Counted from the stretch's first letter, positions 25,520-35,998 are shown. The stretch is 64,000 nucleotides of DNA from Bacillus sp. MM2020_4 (GCF_011250555.1 NZ_JAANMZ010000002.1:62001-126000), one strand, 5' to 3'. Translations and numbers: made by a program. Notes: generated by a model from the sequence alone, not told the origin.

Positions 25520-26464
25520 ATGTCCAATTCTCAAAAACCCGTATATGGCGGCCAAGCGGTCGTTGAAGGAGTCATGTTTGGCGGAAAGCATCATTATATT
25601 ACCGCAGTTCGCAGAAACGACCGTTCTGTTGAATATTTTCATTTACCGCGAAAAGCAAATCCTGCTTTAACAGGATTTAAGAAAATCCCTTTCCTACGCG
25701 GGATTATTGCGATTATTGAATCTAGTGCCAATGGGTCAAAACATTTAAATTTCTCAACAGAGAGATACGATGTAGATCCAAAAGACGATGATACAATAAA
25801 AGAAAAAGAAGTTTCTAAGTTAACCATGTATTTAGGTGTAGCCGCTATTGGTGTCCTTTCCTTTTTATTCGGGAAATTTGCTTTTACGTTAATACCAGTC
25901 TTTTTAGCAGTCCTAACGAAACCCATTTTCCCTTCGGATTTTGCTCAAGTTTTGGTTGAAGGTTTCTTTAAGCTTTTGTTGCTTCTTACCTATATATACT
26001 TTGTTTCACTTACCCCGTTAATCAAACGAGTGTTTCAATATCATGGTGCCGAGCATAAAGTAATTAACACCTTTGAGGCAGGGGTAGAGTTAACTGTCGA
26101 AAATGTTCAGGCACATTCTCGACTGCACTACCGATGCGGCAGCAGTTTTATTTTATTTACCGTTATCGTTGGTGTGTTTGTTTATATGTTAGTGCCTACG
26201 TCACCGCTATGGTTACGAATAGTCGATCGGCTTCTCCTCATACCAGTCGTGTTAGGAATTGCTTTTGAAGTCTTGCAGGTCACTAACAAACTTCGTTATA
26301 TTCCAATTTTGAAGTATTTAGGACTTCCAGGGCTTTGGCTTCAATTGCTAACGACGAAGGAACCAAATAATGATCAAGTGGAAGTGGCAATTCTTTCCTT
26401 TAACGAATTACTTAAACGGGAAAGGGAATCGGAATTTGAAATGGAAAGTAAAGAAATTGTCTAA
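25520..26464 (+). CDS. yqhQ: DUF1385 family membrane protein YqhQ
   Basis: A 314-residue protein with the DUF1385 signature VYGGQAVVEGVMFGGKHH at the start, two to four membrane helices in the middle, and HGAEHKVINTFEAG then RCGSSFILFTVIVG. The conserved His/Glu/Cys residues suggest a metal or thiol site, but the function is unknown. Start ATG 25520 is chosen over an open extension to 25475; its ribosome binding site is weak. Confidence 0.88.
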   Translation: MSNSQKPVYGGQAVVEGVMFGGKHHYITAVRRNDRSVEYFHLPRKANPALTGFKKIPFLRGIIAIIESSANGSKHLNFSTERYDVDPKDDDTIKEKEVSKLTMYLGVAAIGVLSFLFGKFAFTLIPVFLAVLTKPIFPSDFAQVLVEGFFKLLLLLTYIYFVSLTPLIKRVFQYHGAEHKVINTFEAGVELTVENVQAHSRLHYRCGSSFILFTVIVGVFVYMLVPTSPLWLRIVDRLLLIPVVLGIAFEVLQVTNKLRYIPILKYLGLPGLWLQLLTTKEPNNDQVEVAILSFNELLKRERESEFEMESKEIV

Positions 26465-26530
26465 ATCTTTGTTTTTATGTGTTTAAAAGAATAAAAAAAT
26501 GCTTAAGATGCTCTTAGGGAGGTGGCATTC

Positions 26531-26914
26531 TTGAAAAATCGGGCGCCTGTTATTATTGTTGGGATACTCATTATTCTTGCTCTACTTGGCCTTTTCGGTT
26601 CATTTACAGCCAATCCTGCCGGTTTCATTCAGAGAATAGCTGTCATCGCATTGATCGGACTGGCGATATTTTTCCTTTTTCGTAAGTTTTCAAATTCGAG
26701 CCCTCAGAAAAAAGAGCAGCGGGCATTTCTTAAAGCAGCAAAAAGGTCAAAAAAACGATTGCAGCAAAAGAGTGGGGATACAACCATGAAAACCTCTTCT
26801 CTTGGGACGTTAACAACATTAAAGAAAAACAACAAGACCAAAAAGAAATCGCCTGCTCACTTGACTGTTATCGACGGAAAAAAGGGAAAAAAGAAAAATC
26901 GAGCGTCTTTTTAG
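26531..26914 (+). CDS. yqhP: small basic membrane protein YqhP (SA1362-like)
   Basis: A 127-residue protein with two N-terminal helices (VIIVGILIILALLGLFGSF; IAVIALIGLAIFFLFRKF) and a very Lys-rich cytosolic tail that could bind nucleic acid or lipid. Known from Bacillus and Staphylococcus without a function. TTG 26531 lies 8 nt after AGGGAGG; GTG 26522 is too close to it. The stop lies in the terminator loop. Confidence 0.82.
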   Translation: MKNRAPVIIVGILIILALLGLFGSFTANPAGFIQRIAVIALIGLAIFFLFRKFSNSSPQKKEQRAFLKAAKRSKKRLQQKSGDTTMKTSSLGTLTTLKKNNKTKKKSPAHLTVIDGKKGKKKNRASF

Positions 26915-26929
26915 ACACTCGATTTTTTT
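26893..26929. terminator. bidirectional terminator between yqhP and yqhO
   Basis: AAATCGAGCGTCT and AGACACTCGATTT pair with one mismatch and are followed by T-runs on both strands. It overlaps the yqhP stop codon. Confidence 0.8.
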
Positions 26930-27812
26930 AATACCCCCATTTATTTAAAAATATATTTGCATGTTCTCTTCCAATTTCAAATAATTTTTGCTTTTTTTCC
27001 TCTGTTAAATTAAATTCAATTAAAGATACTCCTTCAGCTTTTATAAAAATAATATTTTCGACATGTTTCTTCGAAATATACCGTTGATCATGGGCATCCT
27101 TCATGGTCTCAAACAATGCCCCCATTAGTTGAAAGCCATTTTTTATTTGATGTTTTTCATGTTCATATTCGCTGGGGCTCAATTTAATCCCTAGTACCGG
27201 CCTAACTTTTTTTACATTATCCTTATCAAAAAGCCACATGGGAAAATTACTAAGGACCCCGCCGTCCACCAAAATATTTACACCATCTATTGAGCGCAAT
27301 CTCACAGGTTCAAAAAAGTAGGGGATACTGCAGCTCATTCTAATTGCCTTTGCAATTGAGAATGAGCCAGGGGAAATTCCGTATTTTTCCAAATCATCAG
27401 GCAAAACGACCATTCGCCCATTGGAAAGGTCTGACGCGATAACTCTTAAGGCATGGGACGGAAGATCAGAAAATGTCCTTAGCCCTTTTGCTTCAAGCTT
27501 TTCTTTCATCCATTTTTCTAGTTCATTTCCCTTATAAAGACCTAGCCTCCAATAAACATGCAGCCATTTCGCAATTGAAAATGGAATGATGGATTTCCGG
27601 GCATCGAGCATTTTGGGCAAATCGAACTCGTCAACTAATTGATAAATTTCTTTACTCGTATAGCCTGCGGCAATTAAAGCTGCAACAATGGATCCCGCAC
27701 TTGTTCCCGCAACTCTTACAAACTCCAAACCCCTATTTTCAATTTCTTCATAAGCTCCAATGAGTGAAAACCCTCTAATTCCCCCTCCGGAAAAAACCCC
27801 GTCTATTTTCAT
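26928..27812 (-). CDS. yqhO: patatin-like phospholipase YqhO
   Basis: A 294-residue patatin-fold hydrolase: oxyanion motif SGGGIRGFSLIGAYEE, nucleophile elbow GTSAGS (Ser near residue 39), catalytic Asp in LVDGGVLSNFP. Patatin enzymes hydrolyse acyl groups of phospholipids with a Ser-Asp dyad, so this one should be a cytosolic acyl hydrolase. ATG 27812 has TAGGAG 8 nt upstream. In B. subtilis mntR follows; here a copper block intervenes. Confidence 0.9.
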   Translation of the reverse strand: MKIDGVFSGGGIRGFSLIGAYEEIENRGLEFVRVAGTSAGSIVAALIAAGYTSKEIYQLVDEFDLPKMLDARKSIIPFSIAKWLHVYWRLGLYKGNELEKWMKEKLEAKGLRTFSDLPSHALRVIASDLSNGRMVVLPDDLEKYGISPGSFSIAKAIRMSCSIPYFFEPVRLRSIDGVNILVDGGVLSNFPMWLFDKDNVKKVRPVLGIKLSPSEYEHEKHQIKNGFQLMGALFETMKDAHDQRYISKKHVENIIFIKAEGVSLIEFNLTEEKKQKLFEIGREHANIFLNKWGY

Positions 27813-28041
27813 GGCAGCCACTCCTAAGATGAACTCATTTTTACATCTTTAATCAGCACATCGCCAAAATAGTACATTGGACAGGGGGAAAATTTTTATT
27901 AAGCTGGACATTTTTTGTACCCATTTTGTCTACATAATGTTCACCAGTCTATCATTTTTCTTCATATCATCAACATATCGATTTCATACACTTACCCTAT
28001 CATTTTATGATTCTCATTAATTTGTAAAGGCGGAGAACCTT

Positions 28042-29838
28042 ATGGGTATACGGAAGGAAAGAATAAAGGTGTACGATATGACCTGTACATCATGCGAAAA
28101 GCGGATTGAAAGAACAGTAAAAAAGATAAATGGTGTGATCGAAGTTAAGGCGAATTTTACGGGCCAATTCGCAGATGTTGTGTTTAATGAGGAATCATGT
28201 AGCAGGGACCAGATAAAGGCAGCAATCAATCGTATCGGCTACAGCACTGAAAATGGCAAAGGCTTTAAGGTCATTGGAATCATTATGGTTGTTGCCGCTA
28301 TTTTTCTGCTTGGCATAAATACCGGCAGCTTTAATATGGAAGATAAGCTTAAAAATGCTTCCTATGCCGTTTTATTTGTTGTTGGGGTGATTACTTCCCT
28401 CCATTGCGTAGGAATGTGCGGCGGAATTATGCTTTCACAAACCATTGGGAAGGAAAGTAAAAATAAATTTGAAGCAATGAAACCGGCTATTTTATATAAC
28501 CTTGGAAGGATTACAGCCTATATCATCATCGGGGGAATCGTTGGTGCGATTGGTTCTGTATTTGCACTTTCACTAACCACTAAATCTATCATGCAAATTC
28601 TTGCCGGTGTATTCATGGTTATGATGGGCTTTAATATGGCAGGTTTTAAGGCGTTTAGAAAGGTTCAGTTTAAGCTGCCATCTTCTGCTATAAAAATGTT
28701 AACGAAATCAAAACCGAAGACACCGTTTTTTATTGGCATGCTTAATGGGTTAATGCCTTGCGGTCCCCTGCAAACGATGCAGCTTTATGCGTTGGGTACC
28801 GGCAGCGCAATCAGTGGAGCGCTATCCATGTTCATGTTTGCCATTGGAACTGTCCCGCTAATGTTGACTTTCGGGGCTGTATCAAGTCTTTTAAGTAAAG
28901 GCTACACAAAGAAAATCCTTAAATTTAGTGGAATTCTCATTGTCGTTCTTGGCTTAGTTATGAGCAATAGGGGTTTAGCACTTGCGGGAATGAATTTTAG
29001 CCCCGGCTCTATGTTAGCTAATGTGATCACTTCCGGAGATGATTCCGCTTCGGCCGCAAATGCTACAAAAGCTACCATCAAGGATGGGATTCAAGTTCTA
29101 CATATGACAGCCAACGTTTATGGCTATACACCTAATACGCTTTATGTTCAAAAAGGTATGCCTGTTAAATGGGTCGTAGAGGGTGAACAAATCACAGGCT
29201 GTAATAGTACGATTGTTGTTCCTGATATCAATGTTGAACAGAAACTTCAAACTGGCAAAAACATTATCGAATTCACACCGGGTAATGAAGATATTCCGTT
29301 TAGCTGTTGGATGGGAATGAAACGGGGAGTCATTAAGGTAGTAGATGACCTAAAGAAAGTTAAAACAGCAAGCAGTGGCGCCAAGGGTATGGATTCTTCG
29401 ACCAATTCTACGGCACCGGCTTCTAATCAAACTAAGCCAAGTATTTATGGTACTGATATTAGCTTGGTCCCTACTGAACGTTTAGTGCAAACGATTCAAC
29501 TATCAAATAATGAACAATCCATTGCCATTAAAGGTATTGGATACGAACTAGAACCGCTCATCATTGTTGCTAATCAAGCATTAAAAACGAAGATGTCCAT
29601 TGATTTAACTTCTTTTGATCAGCCTAACGGATCTTTTATTATCATGAATGCCAATACTAAACAAATCGTGACTGAATTTACTGGCGCGAAGGAAATCGTT
29701 GATATTGAATTTTCGATCGAGAAAGCTGGCACATACGGTATTTATCTAAATGAAGAGGAATTGCTTGGAATAATTGATGTTGTTAAAGATGTAAATTCCG
29801 TTGATTTAGAGGATATGAGAAGCAAATACATTCAGTAA
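28042..29838 (+). CDS. HMA-TauE/SafE-cupredoxin fusion membrane protein (copper handling)
   Basis: A 598-residue fusion. Residues about 5-70 are a heavy-metal-associated domain with DMTCTSCEKRIER (Cys15, Cys18). Then six membrane helices of the SafE type containing LHCVGMCGGIML and GLMPCGPLQTMQ. From about residue 345 a cupredoxin-like domain with GYTPNTLYVQKG and FSCWMGMKRG, a His-free Cys/Met copper site. A final beta domain follows. Similar fusions are predicted to move copper across the membrane or to oxidase assembly. It is the only plus-strand gene of the copper block; AAGGCGGAG precedes the ATG. Confidence 0.88.
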   Translation: MGIRKERIKVYDMTCTSCEKRIERTVKKINGVIEVKANFTGQFADVVFNEESCSRDQIKAAINRIGYSTENGKGFKVIGIIMVVAAIFLLGINTGSFNMEDKLKNASYAVLFVVGVITSLHCVGMCGGIMLSQTIGKESKNKFEAMKPAILYNLGRITAYIIIGGIVGAIGSVFALSLTTKSIMQILAGVFMVMMGFNMAGFKAFRKVQFKLPSSAIKMLTKSKPKTPFFIGMLNGLMPCGPLQTMQLYALGTGSAISGALSMFMFAIGTVPLMLTFGAVSSLLSKGYTKKILKFSGILIVVLGLVMSNRGLALAGMNFSPGSMLANVITSGDDSASAANATKATIKDGIQVLHMTANVYGYTPNTLYVQKGMPVKWVVEGEQITGCNSTIVVPDINVEQKLQTGKNIIEFTPGNEDIPFSCWMGMKRGVIKVVDDLKKVKTASSGAKGMDSSTNSTAPASNQTKPSIYGTDISLVPTERLVQTIQLSNNEQSIAIKGIGYELEPLIIVANQALKTKMSIDLTSFDQPNGSFIIMNANTKQIVTEFTGAKEIVDIEFSIEKAGTYGIYLNEEELLGIIDVVKDVNSVDLEDMRSKYIQ

Positions 29839-29840
29839 GT

Positions 29841-29887
29841 AAAAAGTTAATAATTTGGGATGTTATCCCCAACTTATTAACTTTTTT
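29841..29887. terminator. bidirectional terminator between the fusion gene and the kinase
   Basis: AAAAAGTTAATAA pairs with TTATTAACTTTTT, with an inner TTGGG/CCCCAA extension, between convergent genes. Confidence 0.88.
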
Positions 29888-31253
29888 TATTTTCATTAAA
29901 ATAGATCGTAAATTTCGTTCCGATTCCTACTTTACTTTCTACATCTATACCAGCATTGTGAAGCTGCAGAATACTCTTCACGATGGTTAAGCCAATCCCC
30001 TTCCCTTCAATTTTCTGCCTGCCCATCTCCCCGCGATATAGTCTTTCAAAGATAAAGGGCAAATCTTCATCCTTAATTCCCATCCCATTGTCACATACTT
30101 CGACAACAATATTTTTTCCATTTTCATATAATTTGATCAGCACTATGCCTTCAAATGTAGTAAATTTAATGGCATTAGCGACAAGGTTAATAAATACCTG
30201 TTTAAGTTGGTCTTTGTCACCAGTTATCAAGTATTTATGATTCGGTTGAACATGATACTGAAGACTGATATTCTTTTTTTCTGCATCTAGGTAAAAGCCC
30301 TTGCAAATTTCAGTAATGAATTCATCCAGATAGATGGTTTCATAGGTTAGCTTTGTACTTTCAGCTTCAAAATGCTTTAACACATTTAAGCTATTAATTA
30401 ATTTTCCGAACCGGATGACTTCTTCATTTAAAGCATGTAATTTCTCAGTTGTCACCGGATATACGCCATCAATCATCGCCTCTAGATTATTTTGCAAGAC
30501 ATTTAATGGGGTTCTAATTTCATGTGATATATCGGAAACTAACCTTTTCCTCAGTGTGTCCTGATACTTTAATTTTCCCGCTAAGATATTTACACTTTTT
30601 TGTAAATCTTCCAGCTCCAAAAGATTACTTTTAATACTGGATTTGGTTTCAAAATTTCCTTTAGATAAATTTACTGATAACTGTGCCACATCTTTAATTG
30701 GATTGGAAAATTGTTTTGAAAAATAAAAGCTAAATCCGCCTATAATAATGAGGGTCAGAATCCCGCTGGCAATAATGCTTTTATTAATGGAGCTTTTAAA
30801 GTTGATATCCTCCTCTGTGAGGAGGATTGATGAATACTGCCCAATATCGACATATCCCACTTTTTTTGAATCTACCTTTATGGCAAAAGTTTTGGTTGTG
30901 TAAACACCATTCTTCTGAGTAGGCATTTCATTCATATTTAGCTGGTTTTTGATTTCATTAGGATTCATTCCCCACACTGTTTGTTTCTTATCATCCATTA
31001 GTGTCAAGCAATAATTCCCCATATATGCCTCATGCATCAACTCAACACCAGTATTTACTGACCATTCCCCTTCTCTCTTGTAAACATCTTCCAAATAGGT
31101 GACAATTCTTTGATATCTCCTATTTTGAATATCAACCATATATTGATCAAACTTATTGGTAACGGTAAAGTTGACAAACAATGTAACGAGCAGGATGGTG
31201 GCAAGTGTACACAGTATAAATAAAATACTTAGTCTTTTACTGATGGAGTGCAT
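29877..31253 (-). CDS. sensor histidine kinase
   Basis: A 458-residue kinase: helix 1 (LFILCTLATILLVTLFVNF), extracellular sensor of about 125 residues, helix 2 (IIASGILTLIIIGGFSFYF), HAMP, HisKA with SDISHEIRTPLNVL (phospho-His near 247), and HATPase with NLVANAIKF and DNGMGI. It partners the response regulator whose stop is adjacent (TAA-ATG). The signal is unknown; location between the copper fusion and copA suggests metal or envelope stress. Confidence 0.93.
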   Translation of the reverse strand: MHSISKRLSILFILCTLATILLVTLFVNFTVTNKFDQYMVDIQNRRYQRIVTYLEDVYKREGEWSVNTGVELMHEAYMGNYCLTLMDDKKQTVWGMNPNEIKNQLNMNEMPTQKNGVYTTKTFAIKVDSKKVGYVDIGQYSSILLTEEDINFKSSINKSIIASGILTLIIIGGFSFYFSKQFSNPIKDVAQLSVNLSKGNFETKSSIKSNLLELEDLQKSVNILAGKLKYQDTLRKRLVSDISHEIRTPLNVLQNNLEAMIDGVYPVTTEKLHALNEEVIRFGKLINSLNVLKHFEAESTKLTYETIYLDEFITEICKGFYLDAEKKNISLQYHVQPNHKYLITGDKDQLKQVFINLVANAIKFTTFEGIVLIKLYENGKNIVVEVCDNGMGIKDEDLPFIFERLYRGEMGRQKIEGKGIGLTIVKSILQLHNAGIDVESKVGIGTKFTIYFNENKKS

Positions 31254-31940
31254 TTAACACACTCCCCCAAACTTATATCCTGCTTTCAACACGGTTACAA
31301 TATATTTGGGATTCTTCGTATCCTTTTCAATCTTTTTACGAATATTTTTGATATGGACATCAATTGTCCGATCAAAGCCATTAAATTCTTCTCCATATAA
31401 TGTATCAATGAGTTGATCCCTTGATAAAACCTTTCCTTTATTTGCAACAAGTGTCCTTAATATATCGAACTCATTTGGAGTAAAGGACTTTTCCGCACCG
31501 CTAACTTTAATCGTCCTTTTCGCGCAATCTATTAGCAGATTCCCATCATCAAAAATGACACTAGATGAATGAACCCTACCGTTTAGTCTGCGGAAAAGAG
31601 CGTTTACCCTCGCAATCAACTCCCTTGGACTAAATGGTTTGATTAAATATTCATCCGCCCCAATCCTTAATCCCTCGATGCGGTCATTTAAAGACCCTTT
31701 TGCTGTCAACATAAAAATATGAACATCAGAGGTTTGTCGAACAATTTTACAGACCTCTTCACCGCTAATATCCGGCAGCATTAAATCTAGAATAACCAGG
31801 TCAAATCTTTCAGCCATAAAAAGATCAATTCCTTTTAATCCCGTATCAGCGGAGCGAACCAGGTATCCTGCTTTTTCTAAATAGGCTTTTATTACTCCTA
31901 AAACGCTTTGTTCATCTTCAACTAATAAGATCTGATTCAT
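31254..31940 (-). CDS. OmpR/PhoB-family response regulator
   Basis: A 228-residue regulator: receiver domain with Asp52 in VILDLMLPD and Lys in YLIKPFSPRE, then a winged-helix DNA-binding domain with FTPNEFDILRTLV and DRTIDVHIKNIRKKIE. Translationally coupled with the kinase downstream. ATG 31940 with AAGGGTG is preferred over GTG 31949. Confidence 0.94.
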   Translation of the reverse strand: MNQILLVEDEQSVLGVIKAYLEKAGYLVRSADTGLKGIDLFMAERFDLVILDLMLPDISGEEVCKIVRQTSDVHIFMLTAKGSLNDRIEGLRIGADEYLIKPFSPRELIARVNALFRRLNGRVHSSSVIFDDGNLLIDCAKRTIKVSGAEKSFTPNEFDILRTLVANKGKVLSRDQLIDTLYGEEFNGFDRTIDVHIKNIRKKIEKDTKNPKYIVTVLKAGYKFGGVC

Positions 31941-32004
31941 GGAAATCACCCTTAACGAGAATTTATATGTATTCAGTATAATAGCTATAGATAGTGTAAA
32001 AATT

Positions 32005-32032
32005 GAAAAAGGCTGACAATTATGTGTCAGCC
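32005..32032 (-). terminator. terminator of copA
   Basis: GGCTGACA and TGTCAGCC form an 8-bp stem with a 6-nt loop, followed by TTTTTCAATTTTT on the reverse strand, separating copA from the two-component genes. Confidence 0.88.
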
Positions 32033-32059
32033 CAATAAAAACAATCTGTCGTTAACATT

Positions 32060-34474
32060 CTATAGTTTTACTTTTTGTAATCGCAATGCATTCAGAACAA
32101 CCGAAACAGAACTGAATGCCATCGCAGCACCGGCAAGCCATGGTGCAAGGAACCCAAGAGCCGCGATTGGGATTCCCAATGAGTTATAGGCCAGCGCCCA
32201 GAACAGATTTTGTTTAATATTCGTAATGGTCTTTTTACTCATAAAGATGGCATCTGCAATGCTATTTAAATCACCGCGAATCAGTGTGATATCGGCCGCT
32301 TCCATTGCGACATCTGTACCGGTGCCAATGGCCATTCCAATGTCAGCAATTGCTAATGCCGGGGCATCATTAATTCCATCTCCAACCATAGCCACTTTCT
32401 TGCCTTGTGACTGCAATTTTTTGATTTCATCGGCTTTTCCCTCGGGAAGAACTTCAGCGATAACATGATCAATCCCCGCCTGTGTGGCAATTGCCTCCGC
32501 AGTCCGCTGATTATCACCTGTAATCATAATGACATCGAGTCCCATTTCCTTCAAACGCCCGATTGCCATTTTGGAAGTTCCCTTGATGGTATCTGCAACA
32601 GCAACCAACCCTGCATATTGTTCATTGATCGCCACAAGCATGGCAGTTTTACCAACCGTCTCTAATTCAGACATTATTTTAAGAGATTTTTCAACATTGA
32701 CATCATACATGTTCATTAATTTTCGTGTACCAATTAACACTTCATTTCCATCCACAGTTGCTTTAATGCCAAACCCGGGGATAGCTTCAAACCTCGAAAC
32801 CCCCTTCAAAGGCATTCCCTTTTCTTTTATTCCTTTGACAATAGCTTCGGCCAGCGGGTGTTCCGATTGTTTTTCTGCTGAGCCAACGATTACTAAGAAT
32901 TCTTCTTCAGTCCATGTTTCAACTGGGAAAACATCGGTTAGTACAGGAGTTCCGTTCGTAACCGTGCCGGTTTTATCTAGGACAACAGCAATAATCCGGT
33001 GGGTCATTTCTAAATGTTCGCCGCCTTTAAAAAGGATGCCGTATTCAGCAGAACGACCGGAACCAGCCATTATCGATGTTGGCGTAGCAAGCCCTAGGGC
33101 ACATGGACAGGCAATGACAAGGACTGCAATCATTTTCTCGAGAGCCTCCGCAAAATCCCCTGGAGTTGCCCATAGATACCACACAATAAACGTTAGAGCT
33201 GCTAAGCCCACAACAATCGGAACAAACACACCGGAAATTTTATCAGCAAGTCGTTGAATAGGAGCCTTTGAGCCTTGAGCTTCCTCCACTACTTTAATAA
33301 TTTGTGCTAACGCTGTATCTTTACCGACCTTTGCGGCTTTAACCTTTAAAAAGCCATTTTTGTTTATGGTTGCACCAATCACGGGATCGCCGATTTTTTT
33401 ATCAACAGGCACACTTTCACCGGTTAACATCGACTCATCAATTGCTGACTGACCCTCAATAATAATCCCATCAACTGGAATCTTTTCACCCGGTTTAATA
33501 TGGAGGAAATCGCCAACGACTACTTCCTCAAGAGGAATTTCTAGCTCCATTCCTTCTCGTTCGACAACGGCCGTCTTCGCCTGAAGTCCCATCAATTTTT
33601 TTATGGCTTCAGAGGACCGGCCTTTTGCTTTTGCTTCAAACAACTTTCCTAGAATAATCAAGGTAATTAATACAGCACTCGTTTCAAAATAGAGCTCCAC
33701 CATATGAACCTTACCGCTAATGGTTAAGATGGCCTGGTAAAGGCTGTAGAAATAAGCGGCTGAAGTACCCAAAGCAACAAGTACATCCATATTGGCGCTT
33801 TTATTCTTAAGCGCCTTATAGGCCCCGATATAAAATTGGCTGCCAATGATAAACTGGACGGGAGTGGCCAGTAGAAACTGGAACCAAGGATTCATAAATA
33901 TTTCTGGTACCCAAATAAAGGATGTAAACGAAAAGTGGCCAGCCATTGCCCATAATAAGGGCACTGACAAGATCGCCGAAAATAGTAACTTTTTCGTTTG
34001 TTTGGCAATTTCCTTTTCGCGATAGTCACTAGAATCCTTCGCTCCTTCTTTAATCTTTGCTCCGTAACCCAGATTCTCAACCTTTTTTATTATATCGTTT
34101 GTCGAAAGGACGGAGCCGTTGAACTCTATTGTTGCTTTTTCAAGAGCCAAGTTCACATTTGCCTTGATGACTCCCTCTAATTTATTTAGGCCTTTTTCAA
34201 TTCTTGTTGAGCAGGCGGCACAGGTCATTCCGGTGATGTCAAGCTCTGTCTTCTCAGTAACAACCTCGTACCCTAAATCTCTAATTTTCTTTTCAATATC
34301 GTCAACATTGATTTGCAATGGGTCATATTTAATGGCGGATTTTTCTAAGGCAAGGTTTACATTAGCCGACTCAACACCAACTAGCTTGTTTAGACCCTTT
34401 TCAATTCTTGTTGCACAGGCCGCACAGGTCATCCCCGAAATTTGTATATTTGTTTCTTTGAGACTATGACTCAT
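32060..34474 (-). CDS. copA: copper-exporting P1B-type ATPase
   Basis: An 804-residue P-type ATPase with two N-terminal HMA domains, each with GMTCAAC; eight membrane helices; the copper motif [12 protein letters not shown]; phosphorylation loop DKTGTVTNG; and hinge [11 protein letters not shown]. It exports Cu(I) from the cytosol. ATG 34474 lies 9 nt after AAGGAG. It follows copZ and a palindrome typical of copper repressor sites. Confidence 0.96.
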   Translation of the reverse strand: MSHSLKETNIQISGMTCAACATRIEKGLNKLVGVESANVNLALEKSAIKYDPLQINVDDIEKKIRDLGYEVVTEKTELDITGMTCAACSTRIEKGLNKLEGVIKANVNLALEKATIEFNGSVLSTNDIIKKVENLGYGAKIKEGAKDSSDYREKEIAKQTKKLLFSAILSVPLLWAMAGHFSFTSFIWVPEIFMNPWFQFLLATPVQFIIGSQFYIGAYKALKNKSANMDVLVALGTSAAYFYSLYQAILTISGKVHMVELYFETSAVLITLIILGKLFEAKAKGRSSEAIKKLMGLQAKTAVVEREGMELEIPLEEVVVGDFLHIKPGEKIPVDGIIIEGQSAIDESMLTGESVPVDKKIGDPVIGATINKNGFLKVKAAKVGKDTALAQIIKVVEEAQGSKAPIQRLADKISGVFVPIVVGLAALTFIVWYLWATPGDFAEALEKMIAVLVIACPCALGLATPTSIMAGSGRSAEYGILFKGGEHLEMTHRIIAVVLDKTGTVTNGTPVLTDVFPVETWTEEEFLVIVGSAEKQSEHPLAEAIVKGIKEKGMPLKGVSRFEAIPGFGIKATVDGNEVLIGTRKLMNMYDVNVEKSLKIMSELETVGKTAMLVAINEQYAGLVAVADTIKGTSKMAIGRLKEMGLDVIMITGDNQRTAEAIATQAGIDHVIAEVLPEGKADEIKKLQSQGKKVAMVGDGINDAPALAIADIGMAIGTGTDVAMEAADITLIRGDLNSIADAIFMSKKTITNIKQNLFWALAYNSLGIPIAALGFLAPWLAGAAMAFSSVSVVLNALRLQKVKL

Positions 34475-34488
34475 AAAAGCCAACTCCT

Positions 34489-34507
34489 TATACCCCATAT
34501 AGGTATA
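34489..34507. promoter_or_regulatory. CsoR-like operator upstream of copA
   Basis: TATACC-CCATATA-GGTATA is an inverted repeat with perfect 6-bp arms just before copA. CsoR repressors bind pseudo-palindromes with TACC/GGTA arms at copZA operons; csoR itself is not in the window. Confidence 0.45.
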
Positions 34508-34555
34508 TAATTTAGGAAAAAGAACGTGCTATGAGAAAGCACGTTATTTTACTAC

Positions 34556-34762
34556 TTATTTCACATCGTAACCTTGGTCATCGATGGTTTCTTTAATTTG
34601 ATCCAAGGAAACCTGCTGCTTGTTAAATTCCACATCAACTGTTGCAGCTTTTAAATTTACCTTTACAGCGGCAACTCCGTTTAGTGCACCAACACTTCCT
34701 TCTACTGCTTTCACACAATGGTCACAAGACATACCTTGTACGCTTAGAGTAATCTTCTCCAT
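34556..34762 (-). CDS. copZ: copper chaperone CopZ
   Basis: A 68-residue HMA protein: EKITLSVQGMSCDHCVKAVE with the metal-binding CDHC, and a ferredoxin-like beta-alpha-beta pattern. CopZ delivers Cu(I) to CopA. AAAGGTTGG precedes the ATG at 34762. It lies about 80 bp upstream of copA in the same direction. Confidence 0.95.
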   Translation of the reverse strand: MEKITLSVQGMSCDHCVKAVEGSVGALNGVAAVKVNLKAATVDVEFNKQQVSLDQIKETIDDQGYDVK

Positions 34763-35007
34763 AAAAAACCAACCTTTCATTGTTAAAATTTTATATGTGA
34801 ACTACTATGATTGTATACTACCATACCCCCCTACCCTATGTAAAGGGGTTGGCTTTTATTTTTTTAAAAAGATTTTTGGCTTTTCATCATTTGTTCAAAA
34901 TCTTTTTCAATCATAATTTCATTATATTTTTTTATAACGGTACAAACAGTGTCGAAAATCACTTAATTAGTTGCAACGTACTTGATTCTCAATACTGCCT
35001 TTTTAAT

Positions 35008-35742
35008 TTAGAGTGACCAATACGTTAAGGTATCAAATATACCTAACAGGAGCATTAGGACCCCAGCCAGTCTTTGAATACTAGTGCCAAATTTCCTTCC
35101 CTTTTTCATTAATACACCACCACCACCAAGATACCAAATAATCAAAATGACGAATAAGAGCGGTAACGCAGTTCCTAACGCAAAAATGGAGGGAAGAATA
35201 AAGCCATATGGGCTTGACAGCACTACTGGCATTAATGTGACGAAAAACAAAATAAACATGGTTGGACAAAAAGCCAAAGAAAAACTAAACCCTAGCATGA
35301 AAGAACCGAATTGATTTTCCCGCTTGTACTTTGTTGATTGTTTAAATAGAGTGATAGTCCCCCTTAATTTTATAAAACCCAACATATATAATCCCACAAT
35401 GATTAAGATTGGGCCCATAATTTTCCGAAGCCACGGAAAATAAAGGATGAAATTTTGTTCAATTCCTTTTCCCAGCAGCCAAACTAATCCGCCTAATAGG
35501 GAAAAGGCCACTATTTTACCCAAGGTAAAACTGAAAACATCCTTCCAGACAATTCTTTTTTGAATCGAACTGTTTCCATACAGCGTGATTGCACTTATAT
35601 TTCCCGTAAGCTGGCACGGGGCAAGGGCTCCTACCAGTCCTAGTATTAATGCAAATATGATCGGCCAGGCTTCTAAACTATTGGTCATATTCAAAAACGG
35701 TTGGCTTAAGACAGAACTTATTTGACTAAATAAATTGTACAT
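35008..35742 (-). CDS. CcdA/DsbD-like membrane protein (TauE/SafE-CcdA superfamily)
   Basis: A 244-residue protein with six helices and paired conserved Cys/Pro sites, GALAPCQLTGN and LAFCPTMFILFF. CcdA-family proteins carry electrons across the membrane to extracellular thioredoxins; relatives in copper loci are thought to serve oxidase copper insertion. Either would fit here, since ResA/CcmG-like and CcmH proteins elsewhere in the window need such a donor. ATG 35742 follows GGCAGGGTGAG. Confidence 0.82.
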   Translation of the reverse strand: MYNLFSQISSVLSQPFLNMTNSLEAWPIIFALILGLVGALAPCQLTGNISAITLYGNSSIQKRIVWKDVFSFTLGKIVAFSLLGGLVWLLGKGIEQNFILYFPWLRKIMGPILIIVGLYMLGFIKLRGTITLFKQSTKYKRENQFGSFMLGFSFSLAFCPTMFILFFVTLMPVVLSSPYGFILPSIFALGTALPLLFVILIIWYLGGGGVLMKKGRKFGTSIQRLAGVLMLLLGIFDTLTYWSL

Positions 35743-35998
35743 ATACTCACCCTGCCATGTTGGAATAGATTTACGATACCATAATAGGATGAAGAACATG
35801 TGAAGAATGTAGATTGTTCAAATAATTGCCGCATATTGATCATTTTTATCTTCTTTCATGCATGATAAAAGAACTCCTCATTGCAGCATGAAGGGCAAAT
35901 CTTTCCTCTCGATCACCCTCTTTGTCCTTCATCTCCCTTATGAATGCCAAATCCACCTTACCAATTACACGATTTGTCCTTCACTGAATTTAAATTTG

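Noticed and set aside
32226-33257. Long open frames antisense to copA (32226-32468, 32529-33257)
   Set aside because: No ribosome binding sites, no recognisable protein, and strongly conserved copA on the other strand.
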